64,000 bases of DNA from positions 20,319,062 through 20,383,061 of the forward strand of contig OZ022594.1 in assembly GCA_963669155.1 (NCBI GenBank). Reading direction: 5' to 3'. Position 1 is the first letter of the stretch. Each line of letters opens with the position of its first letter. The position numbers were made by a program, and so were the translations under genes. This stretch comes from Arbacia lixula. Taxonomy: Eukaryota > Echinodermata > Echinoidea > Arbacioida > Arbaciidae. The notes under the pieces were generated by a model. It was not told the DNA's origin and made no database searches. It saw only the letters and a program-made list of their open reading frames with translations. Shown here piece by piece: positions 48,012-58,583 of the stretch.

Positions 48012-48236
48012 CACTTCAGCTCAAAGGAATTGGCATAGGGAAAGGGAAAGGGAAGAAAGGGAAGGAGCCACAGTTTTAAACCTCGGTATTTTTTGTCCAG
48101 TTCAGCATGAAACATGATGCATTAGCCTAAAAAGCATTCATGCTGAACTAGACAAAATATACCGCGGTTTAAGACTGAGGTTCCTTCCCTTTCTTCCTTT
48201 TCCCTTTCCCCATGCCAATTCCTTTGAGCTGTAGTG
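48012..48236. mobile_element. Family D hairpin MITE
   Basis: 225-bp palindrome flanked by TA. Arms start CACTTCAGCTCAAAGGAATT. Confidence 0.85.
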
Positions 48237-48828
48237 TAAGTACGGTACAGGTGCATTGGCTGCATTCACCTCATATTGTGTATCTGGTTGGGGTTTGGAG
48301 TTCTTGTGTGATTTGACTTTTGTTTGCTTTTGGTTTCATGTCTCCTCACCGCCCATTCATCAAATGAAAGGGCTCAGTCAAGCAGTAAACTGCCAATAAA
48401 AAGACAAAGTGACACAGTATAATATATGCCTGGATTGTAGATTGTACAAGTTCCCATAGATAAACTTCATGCATTCCTAACCTAGATAGTGTTATACACG
48501 TGTGCAACATGTTTGAGACTGACCCAACTTGAGTTTCAACTTCAAGAGCACAATGAATTGTTTGCGGTGCATTTGTGGTGATACCCTGGATTTGTGACGA
48601 TATGCTAGTAGATGTAGCTTCAAAAACGTCGCAAAGACATTGAAGTCATGAAACAATCTTAATTCTTTACTTGTCCATGAACCAGTGATAAAATGCGATA
48701 ACTGTAATTCGATCCATTTCTAAGGACATGTTTTAATCTAATAATTCAATTTAAGTGGACATTTTGAAGTCCATGAAAGTGTTGGCATCATTGCTATGTA
48801 GAGCTTTACAATGAGCTAACTAAGGGCG
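48237..48828. other. Sequence without recognised gene
   Basis: No repeat shared elsewhere in the window or exon was noticed. Confidence 0.35.
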
Positions 48829-49170
48829 TGTTAATGAACTCTTTTCTTGGTAGAATTAAGGTTTCCAAATGCGTTTAAACGAGTTGATAAACGCAAAGGT
48901 ATTTTGATTATGGGGATTGGAAAGCTGTTTTGAAACACGCAAATTTGAACGATCCTTAACGCGTTTAAACCAGAAACGCGTTTAAAGAAGCGAGATAAAT
49001 GCAAAGCTGTTTTGAAACGCGGTTAAACCCCGTGTTTTCGGTGACAACGCCGGTTTTCAACTTGGGCGATCAAGTTGATAAACGCACCGTTTTTAAACGC
49101 GTTTGGAAACGCATTCGTGAAGGCCTTTGGAGACGCGTTTAAATTTCTGAAAAGTTGATAAAAACAGCCT
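48829..49170. mobile_element. Family I inverted-repeat element, copy 2
   Basis: Homologous to 45208-45619. Rich in AAACGCGTTTAAA palindromes. Confidence 0.7.
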
Positions 49171-49340
49171 ACGACAGGGACAGCCTGACTAACAGGGCAC
49201 TCAATTTTTATTGCAAAATCAAAGACAGATTATTTGAGTTTCACAACACAACTACAATTCAATTTCCTGAAAAGTACCCTATCTGTAACAATTTTTGTTT
49301 CTGCAGCAAAAGAGACATAGAAAAAAGAGCTTAACACAAA

Positions 49341-49494
49341 CAATTGACCACTGTATGTTGGTTGGATGGTATGTTGGTACTATGCCAGGACACAGGATTG
49401 ACACCTGAAATGAAGAACTGCATGGAGGATCGACGTGTCTGGAGAGCCATCGTTAATGTCCGACAGATGTCGCCGGAGTGAGTGAGTGAGTGAT
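49341..49494 (+). pseudogene. LINE 3'-end remnant with (GTGA)n tail
   Basis: An open frame ends in ...MEDRRVWRAIVNVRQMSPE and TGA at 49479-49481. A short (GTGA)n tail follows at once. The DR..WR motif before the stop and the microsatellite tail match 3' ends of non-LTR retrotransposons. It is 5'-truncated and starts without ATG. Confidence 0.55.
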
Positions 49495-51038
49495 GTTGGT
49501 TGTAGGGTTTGTAATTCTGAATGTGACTCTTGGAAGTAAATATGAAACTTACATCAATTTGAAAGTTTAATAATCACACAGACAGTGTTGGCCTGTTCAA
49601 AGTGGTAGGAGAAATGAAATGCTACAAAACCTGCTCCAAATAAATCTCACATCCTATGAACTTACATAATTTCAGCTTAATTTGGGTAGCTTATTATCAA
49701 AAGTGTTCAATGTTCATTGAACGTCTAGAATGTGTACATACACTGTACATGGTATGATGTGCTTTACTTTCATGTGTGATGCTATTTCCTCAAAGGCTAA
49801 AATGATCTTGAGGTCAATCACCTCTACCACAGAGGTCATTAATCAACCACACCTTGGCAACAGATCTAGATTTCATCAACACATTCAAACCCTGCTACAT
49901 GTCGAAATGAACATTGACAATGTCATCTTTCCAACCGTTTAAGCCGTGCCAATGTTCAATGCACACACTCATGTCTGTCTTTATGACACATAATGGTACA
50001 TACAATGTACAACCAAGCAGAGGTGCGAACTTTACTGAACGCTGACCAGTCATTATTTGCCTTGAGTATACATCACATGCTTACATACAGTACATGTATA
50101 GGGTGTAGGGGTCTCTCTCACATGGACAGAGTAAACTCTGTTATACTCTGTAAGGCTTTGGGGCAGAGAAAAGTTTTACAATGTATCTGATCGTTACGTG
50201 AAGATAGTTAAATTTTATGATCACTTTGCAAGGATCTCTCCATCATGTACTGTAAATTGTCAAAAAGTGCTCTCCGGCTTTTAATGAATGAATGCGCTCA
50301 TATTTTGCATGGGTAATGTTATTGATGAACAGCAAAATTATGGCCTATTTCAGGCCCAGCATCTTTTGAAGGCAAAATAGTCTGCTTCACGTACATGTAC
50401 TTGCAGGTATGGCCTTCCAACTGCCAATGATATTTACAGGCTACAATGTAGGTTTAATCCAGATATCTCACACCTTTAAGCTCCCGAAAACAAACATCAA
50501 GGACAAAAGAATGAGCAGAATGAGCACACATTGAATGAACATAAATCCAAACTTCCCTGCAAAATAAGTATGTAATGTGCCTTATCACTATCAGTTACAT
50601 GGACTACTACAAATAGTTTAACAGATGAAGCAAGATTTTGTCTACCACAAAACGTCAAAAAGGAAGTAAAGCTGATCAAAATCAACATTGCAGGTACTAC
50701 ATACATGTACATGACAAAGTCAATTATTTCCCACTCCAACCACTGAGTTTTACAAAGGATGTAGACCTGGAGGAATTGAAATGGATCTTGTTTTATTTTG
50801 TTTGCATTTCTGTTAAAGGATCATGATACCCTACATGTATATAAGTAGAATTGAAACTAGAATAACAGGTTAAGATAAATCAGATATACATGTACTATAA
50901 GGAAGTTATTTGTATTTTAAACTCGAGATTACTGGCCCTTTAATCTTGCTTGTAAACATGTAGAAGTAGTAGTACATCCTACAATGTAGGAAGAAAGTGA
51001 AGCTCTGGGTACTGTCTTCTGAATTCACAGTACAATGC
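49495..51038. other. Sequence without recognised gene
   Basis: AT-rich, several ORFs of 60-80 codons without motifs. No exon was recognised. Confidence 0.4.
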
Positions 51039-51538
51039 TTAAAGGGAATATGCTGTACTGGGAAGACAAAATTCATTAGCCTTTGTGGGCGGCAACTCCA
51101 TTTGACAGAAATGTCTTACATTGTTTTTAAAGGGAATATACTGTACTGGGAAGACAACAAAAAAAGAAACTTCAAAAGGTGATCGCAAGCAATCTTCTTG
51201 CCAGTGGGCTTAAATTAATATATATTGTCCATTTTAAAAATTTGCTGAAATTTATTTGCCGTCAAATGATCCACATTTAGAATAATTAGTGATTTACATC
51301 ACAAATCCTCACAATGTTCGGCCTGAATCACTAATTATTCTAAATGTGGATTATTTGAGGGCAAATAACTTTCAGCAAGTTTGTAACATGGACAATATAT
51401 GCATTTAAAACCACTGGCAAGACAATTGCTCACGATCACCTTTTTGAAGGCTTTTTGTCTTCCCAGTACAGTATATTCCCTTTAAACACAATGTAATACA
51501 TTTCTGTCAAATGGAGTTGCCGCCCACAAAGGCTAATG
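51039..51538. mobile_element. Family A element with extended arms
   Basis: An inner full family A palindrome (51127-51485) is flanked by a further inverted pair of about 50 bp. GTGGGCGGCAACTCCATTTG lies at about 51086 on the left and its inverse at about 51511 on the right. A stray family A left terminus (TTAAAGGGAATATGCTGTAC) begins at 51039. The whole forms a nested hairpin of about 465 bp. Confidence 0.8.
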
Positions 51539-51900
51539 GTCAGAATCCAGTTCAACAAGGCCACAAAGTTTGTTTGTTTTTTTATTAAAACTTCCATGCA
51601 ATTTGTGTCTCTTTTTTTGCAAACTGTTATTTCCCTCATTTATCTGTTCTTATTAAATTCAATTTCTCATCAGGTTCCATTCTCCTTTAAATTCTAAATA
51701 TAACATGTAAGACAGAAAAAGAAATGTGAAATTCTAGACATCTACTTCATATATTGAATATTAAGGGTGGAAACACCTACATGTACATTGATGAGGTTGA
51801 GCATAGTATTGACTGAACATACAAGAAATATCTTTTAAGACAAGAGTATCCAAGGGAGACACAGATATTAATTGGCTGGTAATCCTTAGCATACTACATA
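51539..51900. other. Sequence without recognised gene
   Basis: AT-rich, no feature seen. Confidence 0.35.
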
Positions 51901-52125
51901 CACTCCAGCTCAAAGGAATTGGCATAGGGAAAGGGAAGAAAGGGAAGGAGCCGCAGTTATAAACTGCTGTATATTTTGTCAAGTTCAGCATGAAACACAA
52001 TGCTTTTAAGGCGAATGCATTGTGTTTCATGCTGAACTGGAGAAAATATACCATGGTTTAAAACTGCGGGTCCTTCCCTTTCTTTCCTTTCCCTTTCCCT
52101 ATGTTAATTCCTTTGAGCTGTAGTG
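51901..52125. mobile_element. Family D hairpin MITE
   Basis: 225-bp palindrome flanked by TA. Arms start CACTCCAGCTCAAAGGAATT, with the centre AATGCTTTTAAGGCGAATGC. Confidence 0.85.
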
Positions 52126-52604
52126 TAACTGCTGATTGCTGTGTCAGTCCCAATGACCGGGAGACTACATGTAAACAATTGGATATTAGAGCTTTTCTTT
52201 CCTGATGGTAGGGGAGCGGGAGACTTTTCCCATCTCTAGCCAGTCTCGGAGATGCTTGTCAACACAGCTGAGAAGATGTTTCAGACACATTGCAATGAAC
52301 CCCACCGCCCACCCACACCCACCCTCCGGCCTCCCGGCAATTTTTTTATTGGATTTTTCCATTTAGAAAGAACCCTGCATCTTCCTTGGGATAGGCTTGC
52401 ATTCTCACCAAATCCTCTAAATCTATTTAATATGTAATAACATTGCTAAAAATGGAGAATAATTCAACTAAATAGCATGCCCTGTTATCATTTGGCTATC
52501 ACACAAACATACTTACAAGCATTATAGTATAGGCCAAATAATCATTCCGACAATTATTAATCATTCATAACGAGAAATATGCTGCAGAACAGTCACACAC
52601 TTAC
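52126..52604. other. Sequence without recognised gene
   Basis: Contains a short CCACCC-rich stretch at about 52302-52330. No exon was recognised. Confidence 0.35.
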
Positions 52605-52760
52605 CTTACCGCATCCAGACTTGGCTAAATTGCCCCATTATCACATTCACACCTGCATACAAATGCACTTAGCTCAGTGCGATAAGAAGGGACACACCAC
52701 CAACTCACTCACTACTTCCGCCCCGCTAAGGTCGGCGGAAACAATGCTACCGGTCCGATA
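52605..52760 (-). promoter_or_regulatory. Candidate 5' non-coding exon and promoter, leftward
   Basis: On the minus strand, GCGGGGCGGAAGTAGTGAG (GC-box and ETS-like, near 52735) is followed about 130 bp later by tandem donors. These are GCG|GTAAGG at 52610 and the consensus AAG|GTAAGT at 52605. It could be the distal first exon of the RhoGAP-like gene, whose first coding exon needs an upstream partner. The link across 18 kb is inferred only. Confidence 0.35.
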
Positions 52761-52989
52761 CCGGCTCGCTCGTAAGATGCAGTCGCACAACACAAAAGAG
52801 TCAGTCTGGTTTATCTACTAATAGCGGTCAATAAAGCTTACCTATTCAGTATGCTAGTCCTCACGTGTCTGCTCAACACAATCGCTTTGTTTTTGTAGTC
52901 TTCACCAATTATTGATTTTGTATCAGGGTACCGTAAATGCAGTACCGGCTTTGTGCCTCAGGGTTGGGGGAGGAAACCGTAACGATACA

Positions 52990-53112
52990 GAATAAGCTAT
53001 TGTAACTCTCAATCATTACAGTGCAGCGCGGCCGCGGTATACACTCGCTAGCTAGACAGAGCGGAGAACCGGTAACCAGCTGATTAAGTGTACGGTCAGC
53101 TCGCAAGATGGC
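52990..53112 (+). promoter_or_regulatory. CpG-containing promoter-like region, rightward
   Basis: Richer in CpG than its surroundings (GCAGCGCGGCCGCGG at about 53022). It lacks a TATA box and ends in CGCAAGATGGCG, the YY1-type start-site element often found at housekeeping gene starts. With the candidate at 52605-52760 it would form a divergent promoter. Confidence 0.4.
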
Positions 53113-53389
53113 GTTGTACGTTTTGTTGGCGAATGTCCGAACAGTTTGGTTATTGGCTTGCGTCACAGGCAGCCATGTTAGTCATAAACAGCCTCAGAAT
53201 GGCAGGATGTTCATTAACAATACTAAGAAATTGATACAAGCTGCGAGTTCGTTTTCTCTACGTGCTCAGATTTCGCTTCTTGCTATTAATTTTGTTCTGC
53301 AAAGCAGAACAGCGCCGAAGCGTATAAATCATGGATCAATGATTAAGCCGTGTCATTCTTTTTCCAAAGTTTTGCAAAGCGTGGTTTAA
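53108..53389 (+). CDS. Hypothetical 93-residue basic protein or first exon
   Basis: The ATG lies in the context AAGATGGCG. The peptide starts MALYVLLANVRTVWLLACV and ends SFSKVLQSVV. It has 11 Lys/Arg, 5 His and no Asp or Glu in 93 residues. The N-terminus is hydrophobic with a single Arg, so it could be a signal peptide or a mitochondrial presequence. I do not recognise a family. No good splice donor is seen inside. An AATAAA at about 53581 lies within a repeat downstream. It may be a real small gene, or an open stretch downstream of a promoter. Confidence 0.3.
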   Translation: MALYVLLANVRTVWLLACVTGSHVSHKQPQNGRMFINNTKKLIQAASSFSLRAQISLLAINFVLQSRTAPKRINHGSMIKPCHSFSKVLQSVV

Positions 53390-53574
53390 GTTTGGATTTT
53401 AATTGTTAGGCCCAATCTTTGTTAAATCATGATTGATGTGAAAGAAAAGGAGTTTTGGGGGGAGGGCGGATCTGGTTGTCAGCGCAGAACTGTTGCGATA
53501 CAGCTGCATGAGCCAGTCTTTAACAGCGGTCACGAAGGCACGGTGTAAAAAAATAGTTCACCCTGAAATTATGT

Positions 53575-53995
53575 TGGTTTCAATAAAAAGCAGAAACATG
53601 AAAGAAACATTATGAATGAAGGTTTGTCGAAAATCCGTCAGAGGATAAGATAGTTATGATCTTGAAAATAATATTACGTTTGTGACGTCACGTGCGAGGT
53701 GCTCTCCCACATATGCTGTATGATTTCATAAAATACTCTTTTTCTGTTTTGTGTGTAAATACGACTTTCTAATATGATATGTCCTTTGGAGAAAAATCGG
53801 CATTTTCAACAAGAGCACCTCGCACGTGACGCCCCCCCCCCCCCAAAAAAAAAAAAAAAAAAAATGAGGGCTTATGCCTTACCCTTACGTGCATGATTTT
53901 TTTTTTCATCATTATTATTTTGGGGCGTATTTTGCTATCATTTGACCGATTTTCATCAAATCTTCAATCACCTACATATTTCTTTCATGTTTTTG
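53575..53995. mobile_element. Inverted-repeat element with poly(C)/poly(A) spacer
   Basis: GTCACGTGCGAGGTGCTCT at about 53688 pairs with AGAGCACCTCGCACGTGAC at about 53812. The outer parts (AGCAGAAACATGAAAGAAAC and TTTCTTTCATGTTTTTGCT) also pair. A C-run followed by a run of about 20 A lies at 53830-53863. Confidence 0.75.
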
Positions 53996-54321
53996 CTGAG
54001 GTGGCTATGAAGTCTGGACGATGTTCAAGTCCACGGTGGTGTTATAAGTGTTATGAGCAGCAAAGCCGTTTAGGACTTGCCTTTCTACAGGGTTTTCCTC
54101 AAAACAAAATATGGCTTTGCTTTGATTTGCCTCTTTCGTCTTGCAGGCCTTAAGAAGTGATTGACAAATGCAACCTTACAATATGTGGTTTCTGCAAAAT
54201 AAATTTCCTCGGTATCGTTTGTTTTGTGGCCCATTATTCCCCATTTGTGGGGAAAACTAATGTTTCCAAGCATTTTTTCAGTTGGTCCATAAGGAATTAA
54301 ATTCGAAGATTATTGTGTTGG
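53996..54321. other. Sequence without recognised gene
   Basis: No splice-supported exon was recognised. Confidence 0.35.
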
Positions 54322-54349
54322 GGCGTGTGTGTGTGTGTGTGTATGTGTG

Positions 54350-54380
<31 letters not shown>

Positions 54381-54417
54381 TGTCCTTTGCCCCCCCCCCC
54401 CCCCCCCCCCCCCCCCA
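54322..54417. repeat. (GT)n, G-run and poly(C)
   Basis: A (GT)n tract at 54325-54365 leads into a G-run. A poly(C) run of about 27 follows at 54390-54416. Confidence 0.95.
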
Positions 54418-54439
54418 GTATCGACGCCTAGAAAGTCCC

Positions 54440-54600
54440 GAACGGGGAGCCTTCATGCCCGCATACATCGATGCGATCAGTTGAAATAGTTATATACACG
54501 CCCTCTGTCGTCACAGTCGCGTTGTAAGTACACCCGGCCAAAACTTTTACCCAATCACGACGCCCCGTTTTCGTAAGAAAAAACGCAAACAATCCAACGA
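54440..54600 (+). repeat. Dispersed repeat, copy 1
   Basis: Contains ACACGCCCTCTGTCGTCA and AATCACGACGCCCCGTTTTCG. A diverged copy with CGCACGCCCTCTGTCGTCAT lies at about 56470-56610. Confidence 0.6.
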
Positions 54601-55375
54601 TTTCTTGGCCTAAACATTAAGTTTGTTGCTGAGATTCCACTCTGGGTGAATTCTCAGCCATTCCGGGAACGTTCTGACTGCATCCGAAGTGCATTCTCTA
54701 ATACAGAGCTTGTTCTATTTGGAATACACTCCCGAATGTGGCACAAATAAAACTTTTTAATTCCCGGCTGATTCTGCTGGATTCTAGCCTAGCTTTTCGG
54801 CTGTAGAGTGCATGAACACATCTGAATTTGTGAACAATTATGGCTGGTAACAAAGACTACTCCTCTCCCCGTCTCGTTCTCCATCACACACAGAATCCAC
54901 AGGGGAGAGGGCATAGTCGGAGTTTCCATGTTATCGTGAACTACACCAAATAATCAAAGTGCAAGTGCGCGCGCACACATACACCCCCCACACACAAAAG
55001 CATACTCAGACACTCGCTTTCACACTCACACATTTAATCATACGCTATTAAAAACACACATACACATTGTCATTTAATCCCCTTATATCTCGGTTTTATT
55101 GGTAGTCAATCATTCATAGTCTAGTGGCATAGTACTAGTTTACAAAATGGTGCTAGTACACGTGATCTAAAAACAATTATCACGAGGTCAAAGGTCGAGT
55201 AGCCTAGTAACTAAGCTAAAGGTCGAGAAATGATAGTATGTTTTTGAGATCATCGAGTGCCTTTACTTTATCTCCCGAAAATCAGAGCAGCTTGTGTTTC
55301 ATATATGGAATAAAATGATGTGAATAATTAAGATATTTCCAGCCCACAAGTATTCAACCAGATTTATCCAGAGCA
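54601..55375. other. Sequence without recognised gene
   Basis: Contains a short CA-rich stretch at 54966-55070. No exon was recognised. Confidence 0.4.
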
Positions 55376-55832
55376 GGGCCCTGCTGCATAAAAGTTACTA
55401 TTGATGGTAATTTTGCTACCAATGGCAATTTCATTGGCTGTCAGGGGATGCTACCATGCTAGTTACCATTGAAGGCAAAGTTGCCATTAAAGGGCATATA
55501 CTGTACTGGGAAGGCAAAAAAGCCTTCAAAATGTAATTGTTAGCAATCTTCTTGTCAATGGTCTTAAATTCATGTATTGTCTATTTTAGAAGCTTGCTGA
55601 AAGTTATTTGCCCTCAAATAATCCACATTCGGAGTAATTAATGATTAATGATTAAATCCTCAAAATGTTCGGGCCGAACATTTTGAGGATTTGTGATTTA
55701 ATCACTCATTACTCGAATACATGAATTTAAGACCATTGACACGAAGATTGCTAACAATTACCTTTTGAAGGCTTTTTTGCCTTCCCAGGACAGTATATGC
55801 CCTTTAATGGTAGGTTTTATGCAACGGGGCCC
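55376..55832. mobile_element. Family C MITE split by a family A MITE
   Basis: The outer C element runs from GGGCCCTGCTGCATAAAAG to TTTTATGCAACGGGGCCC. A family A hairpin sits inside it between two TTAA copies (55487-55490 and 55804-55807). Removing the insert and one TTAA restores GCCATTAATGGTAG, the normal C sequence. Confidence 0.92.
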
Positions 55833-55959
55833 TGAACTGTAACCTATTTCCATCAAGGTACAACGCACGTGAGCGTTGACTTTATATCACACTGCGTACA
55901 TGCATCACGCATTGTCCCAGATGATGATCGTAGTGGTCATGACAATAGACCTATAGGAG

Positions 55960-56106
55960 TAGTCTAGATTCCATCCGTATTTTATCAGCCTGGATTCGTG
56001 GAGACAGCGTGCGACGCGACGCTCGAATCGTTGCGCCAAGTTCCGCCATGCGCAGCGGCTGTGTACAAGAATTTGGGGTGGTAAAACGAGGCGAGAACCT
56101 AGACTA
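55960..56106. mobile_element. GC-rich inverted-repeat element, 147 bp
   Basis: TAGTCTAGATTC at the left pairs with GAACCTAGACTA at the right. TTTTATCAGCC and GGTGGTAAAACG pair inside. The core is CpG-rich. Confidence 0.55.
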
Positions 56107-56246
56107 TCCAGTACTTAAACTGACGCCGAGGAAGTTGGCGCCGGAATGTCTACCTTTATGATGCTACTAATAAGTACTATGAAGGACACTCCGTCCTTTG
56201 ACACACAGATATTTTACACTTGGCCCTGCTTGACCAAAACAGTCCC

Positions 56247-56420
56247 GGGGGTGTTCCACCAAGCTGTTCTTAAATCATAAACAGTGTATTTAGACACCGG
56301 TTAACAATAGGAATTTTAATTCACATACATCAGATTTGATAGGAATCAAAATAATTGAGAAACTGATTTAGCACAAGAGAGGGTCACTGGTCATGCGTAA
56401 AGTTATTCTTGGTGACCCCC
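56247..56420 (+). mobile_element. Family E element, deleted copy
   Basis: Starts GGGGTGTTCCACCAAGCTGT and ends near GTTATTCTTGGTGACCCCCC. The right terminus is missing. Confidence 0.7.
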
Positions 56421-56469
56421 CACCCCCTCCCTCCCCCCGCCCCCGATGAAGGTGTGTCCACCCATACAG

Positions 56470-56610
56470 CTATATTTAAACACCCACTCATCAATGCGTT
56501 AAGTTCAGAAACTATACGCACGCCCTCTGTCGTCATTGTTGCGTTGTGGGCACCTCTTGCAAAACTTTGATCCAACCATGACTCTTCATTTTTGTAAGCC
56601 GAGCTATATA
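56470..56610 (+). repeat. Dispersed repeat, copy 2
   Basis: Matches 54440-54600 around CGCCCTCTGTCGTCATTG. Confidence 0.55.
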
Positions 56611-57259
56611 ACCGTTGATTTATCTTTAACACTTTATGTGCCAGGTGTATATTTCTTTCACCAGTAATGTACACAAGATCCCATGGAGCTCCATTCATCT
56701 AGCACTGACAGGGTTAAAGTTTCATTATAGTTGCATAAGGTGATTATCTGTAATCATGATATTCGTTGCTAAGGATTACTGGTAAGGATGATTATCATCA
56801 TATAAATTCTACGGTTTTCTTTCCTGTTTGCGATCTTGATTAAATCATTACACCGTTTAACTATAGCTGTATACGGTTACATGGAAACAAGTCTGAATGC
56901 AAAGAAGTTGGTAGTTTTGGACATTCTTGTCCACCGTGGAACGACGAACATGCTCATTGTGACTGGAGTCTACAATCTTAAGGGGAAAGATATTTACGGA
57001 TTTCATCAATCTATTACATTAAAATGAAATTCTGTAAAACAAAGGGCAATCATGACGCGGGTGTCTCAAACCGGACCCCTTGTTTTGTTTTGAATATTTT
57101 CATATGAAGAGAAACAGGTAAAATACTGAAATTTCAGTAAAAAAATCAGCAAAATTATGCTCTTTAAAAAATATTTTTGGATTGAAGATTTACAATAAAC
57201 TTTCGGAGAAATTGTGTTTTGAGTATCGCTCGGAAAAACGTCGCACATTCACAGCACTG
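56611..57259. other. Sequence without recognised gene
   Basis: The plus ORF at 56836-57027 (63 codons) is of ordinary composition but has no motif or splice support. Confidence 0.35.
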
Positions 57260-57597
57260 AACCTTGCAACCGGCCCCTACCGATAATATCCTATATCTTA
57301 GTCAATCTGAGTGCAGTGCCGACATTTCACCAGTATTGCGTTTCAATCATGCTTGTTCCAGTGCCGTGAAAAATTGACGGGAAAGTTTCGGCAATCGACG
57401 AGAAAGTCACGGAAGTACGAAGTCAAGTTGAAAAATGAAATATTTCGAACGAAAATGTGCAATTATAAAAAATGAAAACATTTTGTCGAGCATGATCAAG
57501 ACGCAATACTGGTGAAATGTCGGCACTGGATTCGTTGTATTGACGGAGATATTGCACATATTATCGGTAGGAGCCGGTTCTAAGGTTAAGTGATGTG
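57260..57597. mobile_element. 338-bp inverted-repeat element
   Basis: The termini AACCTTGCAACCGGCCCCTA and TAGGAGCCGGTTCTAAGGTT are inverted. The inner arms GTGCCGACATTTCACCAGTA and TACTGGTGAAATGTCGGCAC are perfect inverted repeats. Non-coding. Confidence 0.85.
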
Positions 57598-57899
57598 CAT
57601 GTGCGATGTTTTACCTAGGTATCATGAACACAGTCAGATTGTGAAATTGTACATTAGGTTTGATTCTAATTTCTGTGATTGGGGATGCTGAATATTTCGT
57701 GCTGATGAACAATAAACGCTTCGCCACCAATATCAACATATTAAGGCGTTTGGATGCGTCCTGACATGAATCCCAGGACATTGTATATCATGAGTTGGTG
57801 TACGAAATCAATCCGTTCACACACGTGTGGAATAATTCATCATTATGATATTCTCTCGATGCTTTAGAGCCAATGGGTTGGGGTACGAAATCAATAAAT

Positions 57900-58088
57900 A
57901 AGATAAGATAATAGATAAGTTTAAGTCTGCCCGTAAAACACACTTATTCCAAATGTCAAAGTGATTTTGATAAGGAACTCAGTAACCAAATTTCTATTTT
58001 TCTTTCTTTCTTAAAGCGCATAGAGACATTCTTATGTATATGTGTTATGCGCTATATAAAAATGGTTTATTATTATTATTATTTTTAC
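57900..58088 (+). pseudogene. CR1-type LINE 3' end
   Basis: FKSARKTHLFQM near 57919-57954 matches the last residues of CR1/Jockey-like reverse transcriptases (FKS.LKTHLF). A short 3' UTR ends in TTATGCGCTATATAAAAATG and (ATT)n. 5'-truncated. Confidence 0.6.
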
Positions 58089-58583
58089 CCAATACATATT
58101 TATCATATTCATGTTACTCAAAACTAATACTAAGTGTTTCTTGTCATTTGTCCATATACTGGTACACACATGCTGAGACTGTTTGAAACAACATCAAATG
58201 AATCAGTGTAGAAAAACTATACGCAGTGTGTATATGCATATGTAAGCGAGGAAAGCATATTTTTTTTTGTCATAAATTGTTCCATTACACAAAATAAATG
58301 TATATCGGTGCAATAAAATATCAATTCTTATGCTGTACATGCCGAAAGTAGAATGCCATTATTCACAATATTGCAGGCGTGTGTAATCGTGATGTGTAAT
58401 GTTTTCCTTAACAATGTGTCTTTTCATGAAATATAATTTTGATGGACCACTTCGAAACAAATTGAAAAACATGAAGCTAGGCCAAATTGGTCGGACTTCC
58501 AACTACATCCAATGGCCGAATCACTTGCGTACATTTACTAAGGACAAGATGTTAGTGTGGATTGTCAGCATACTGTTACTCTT

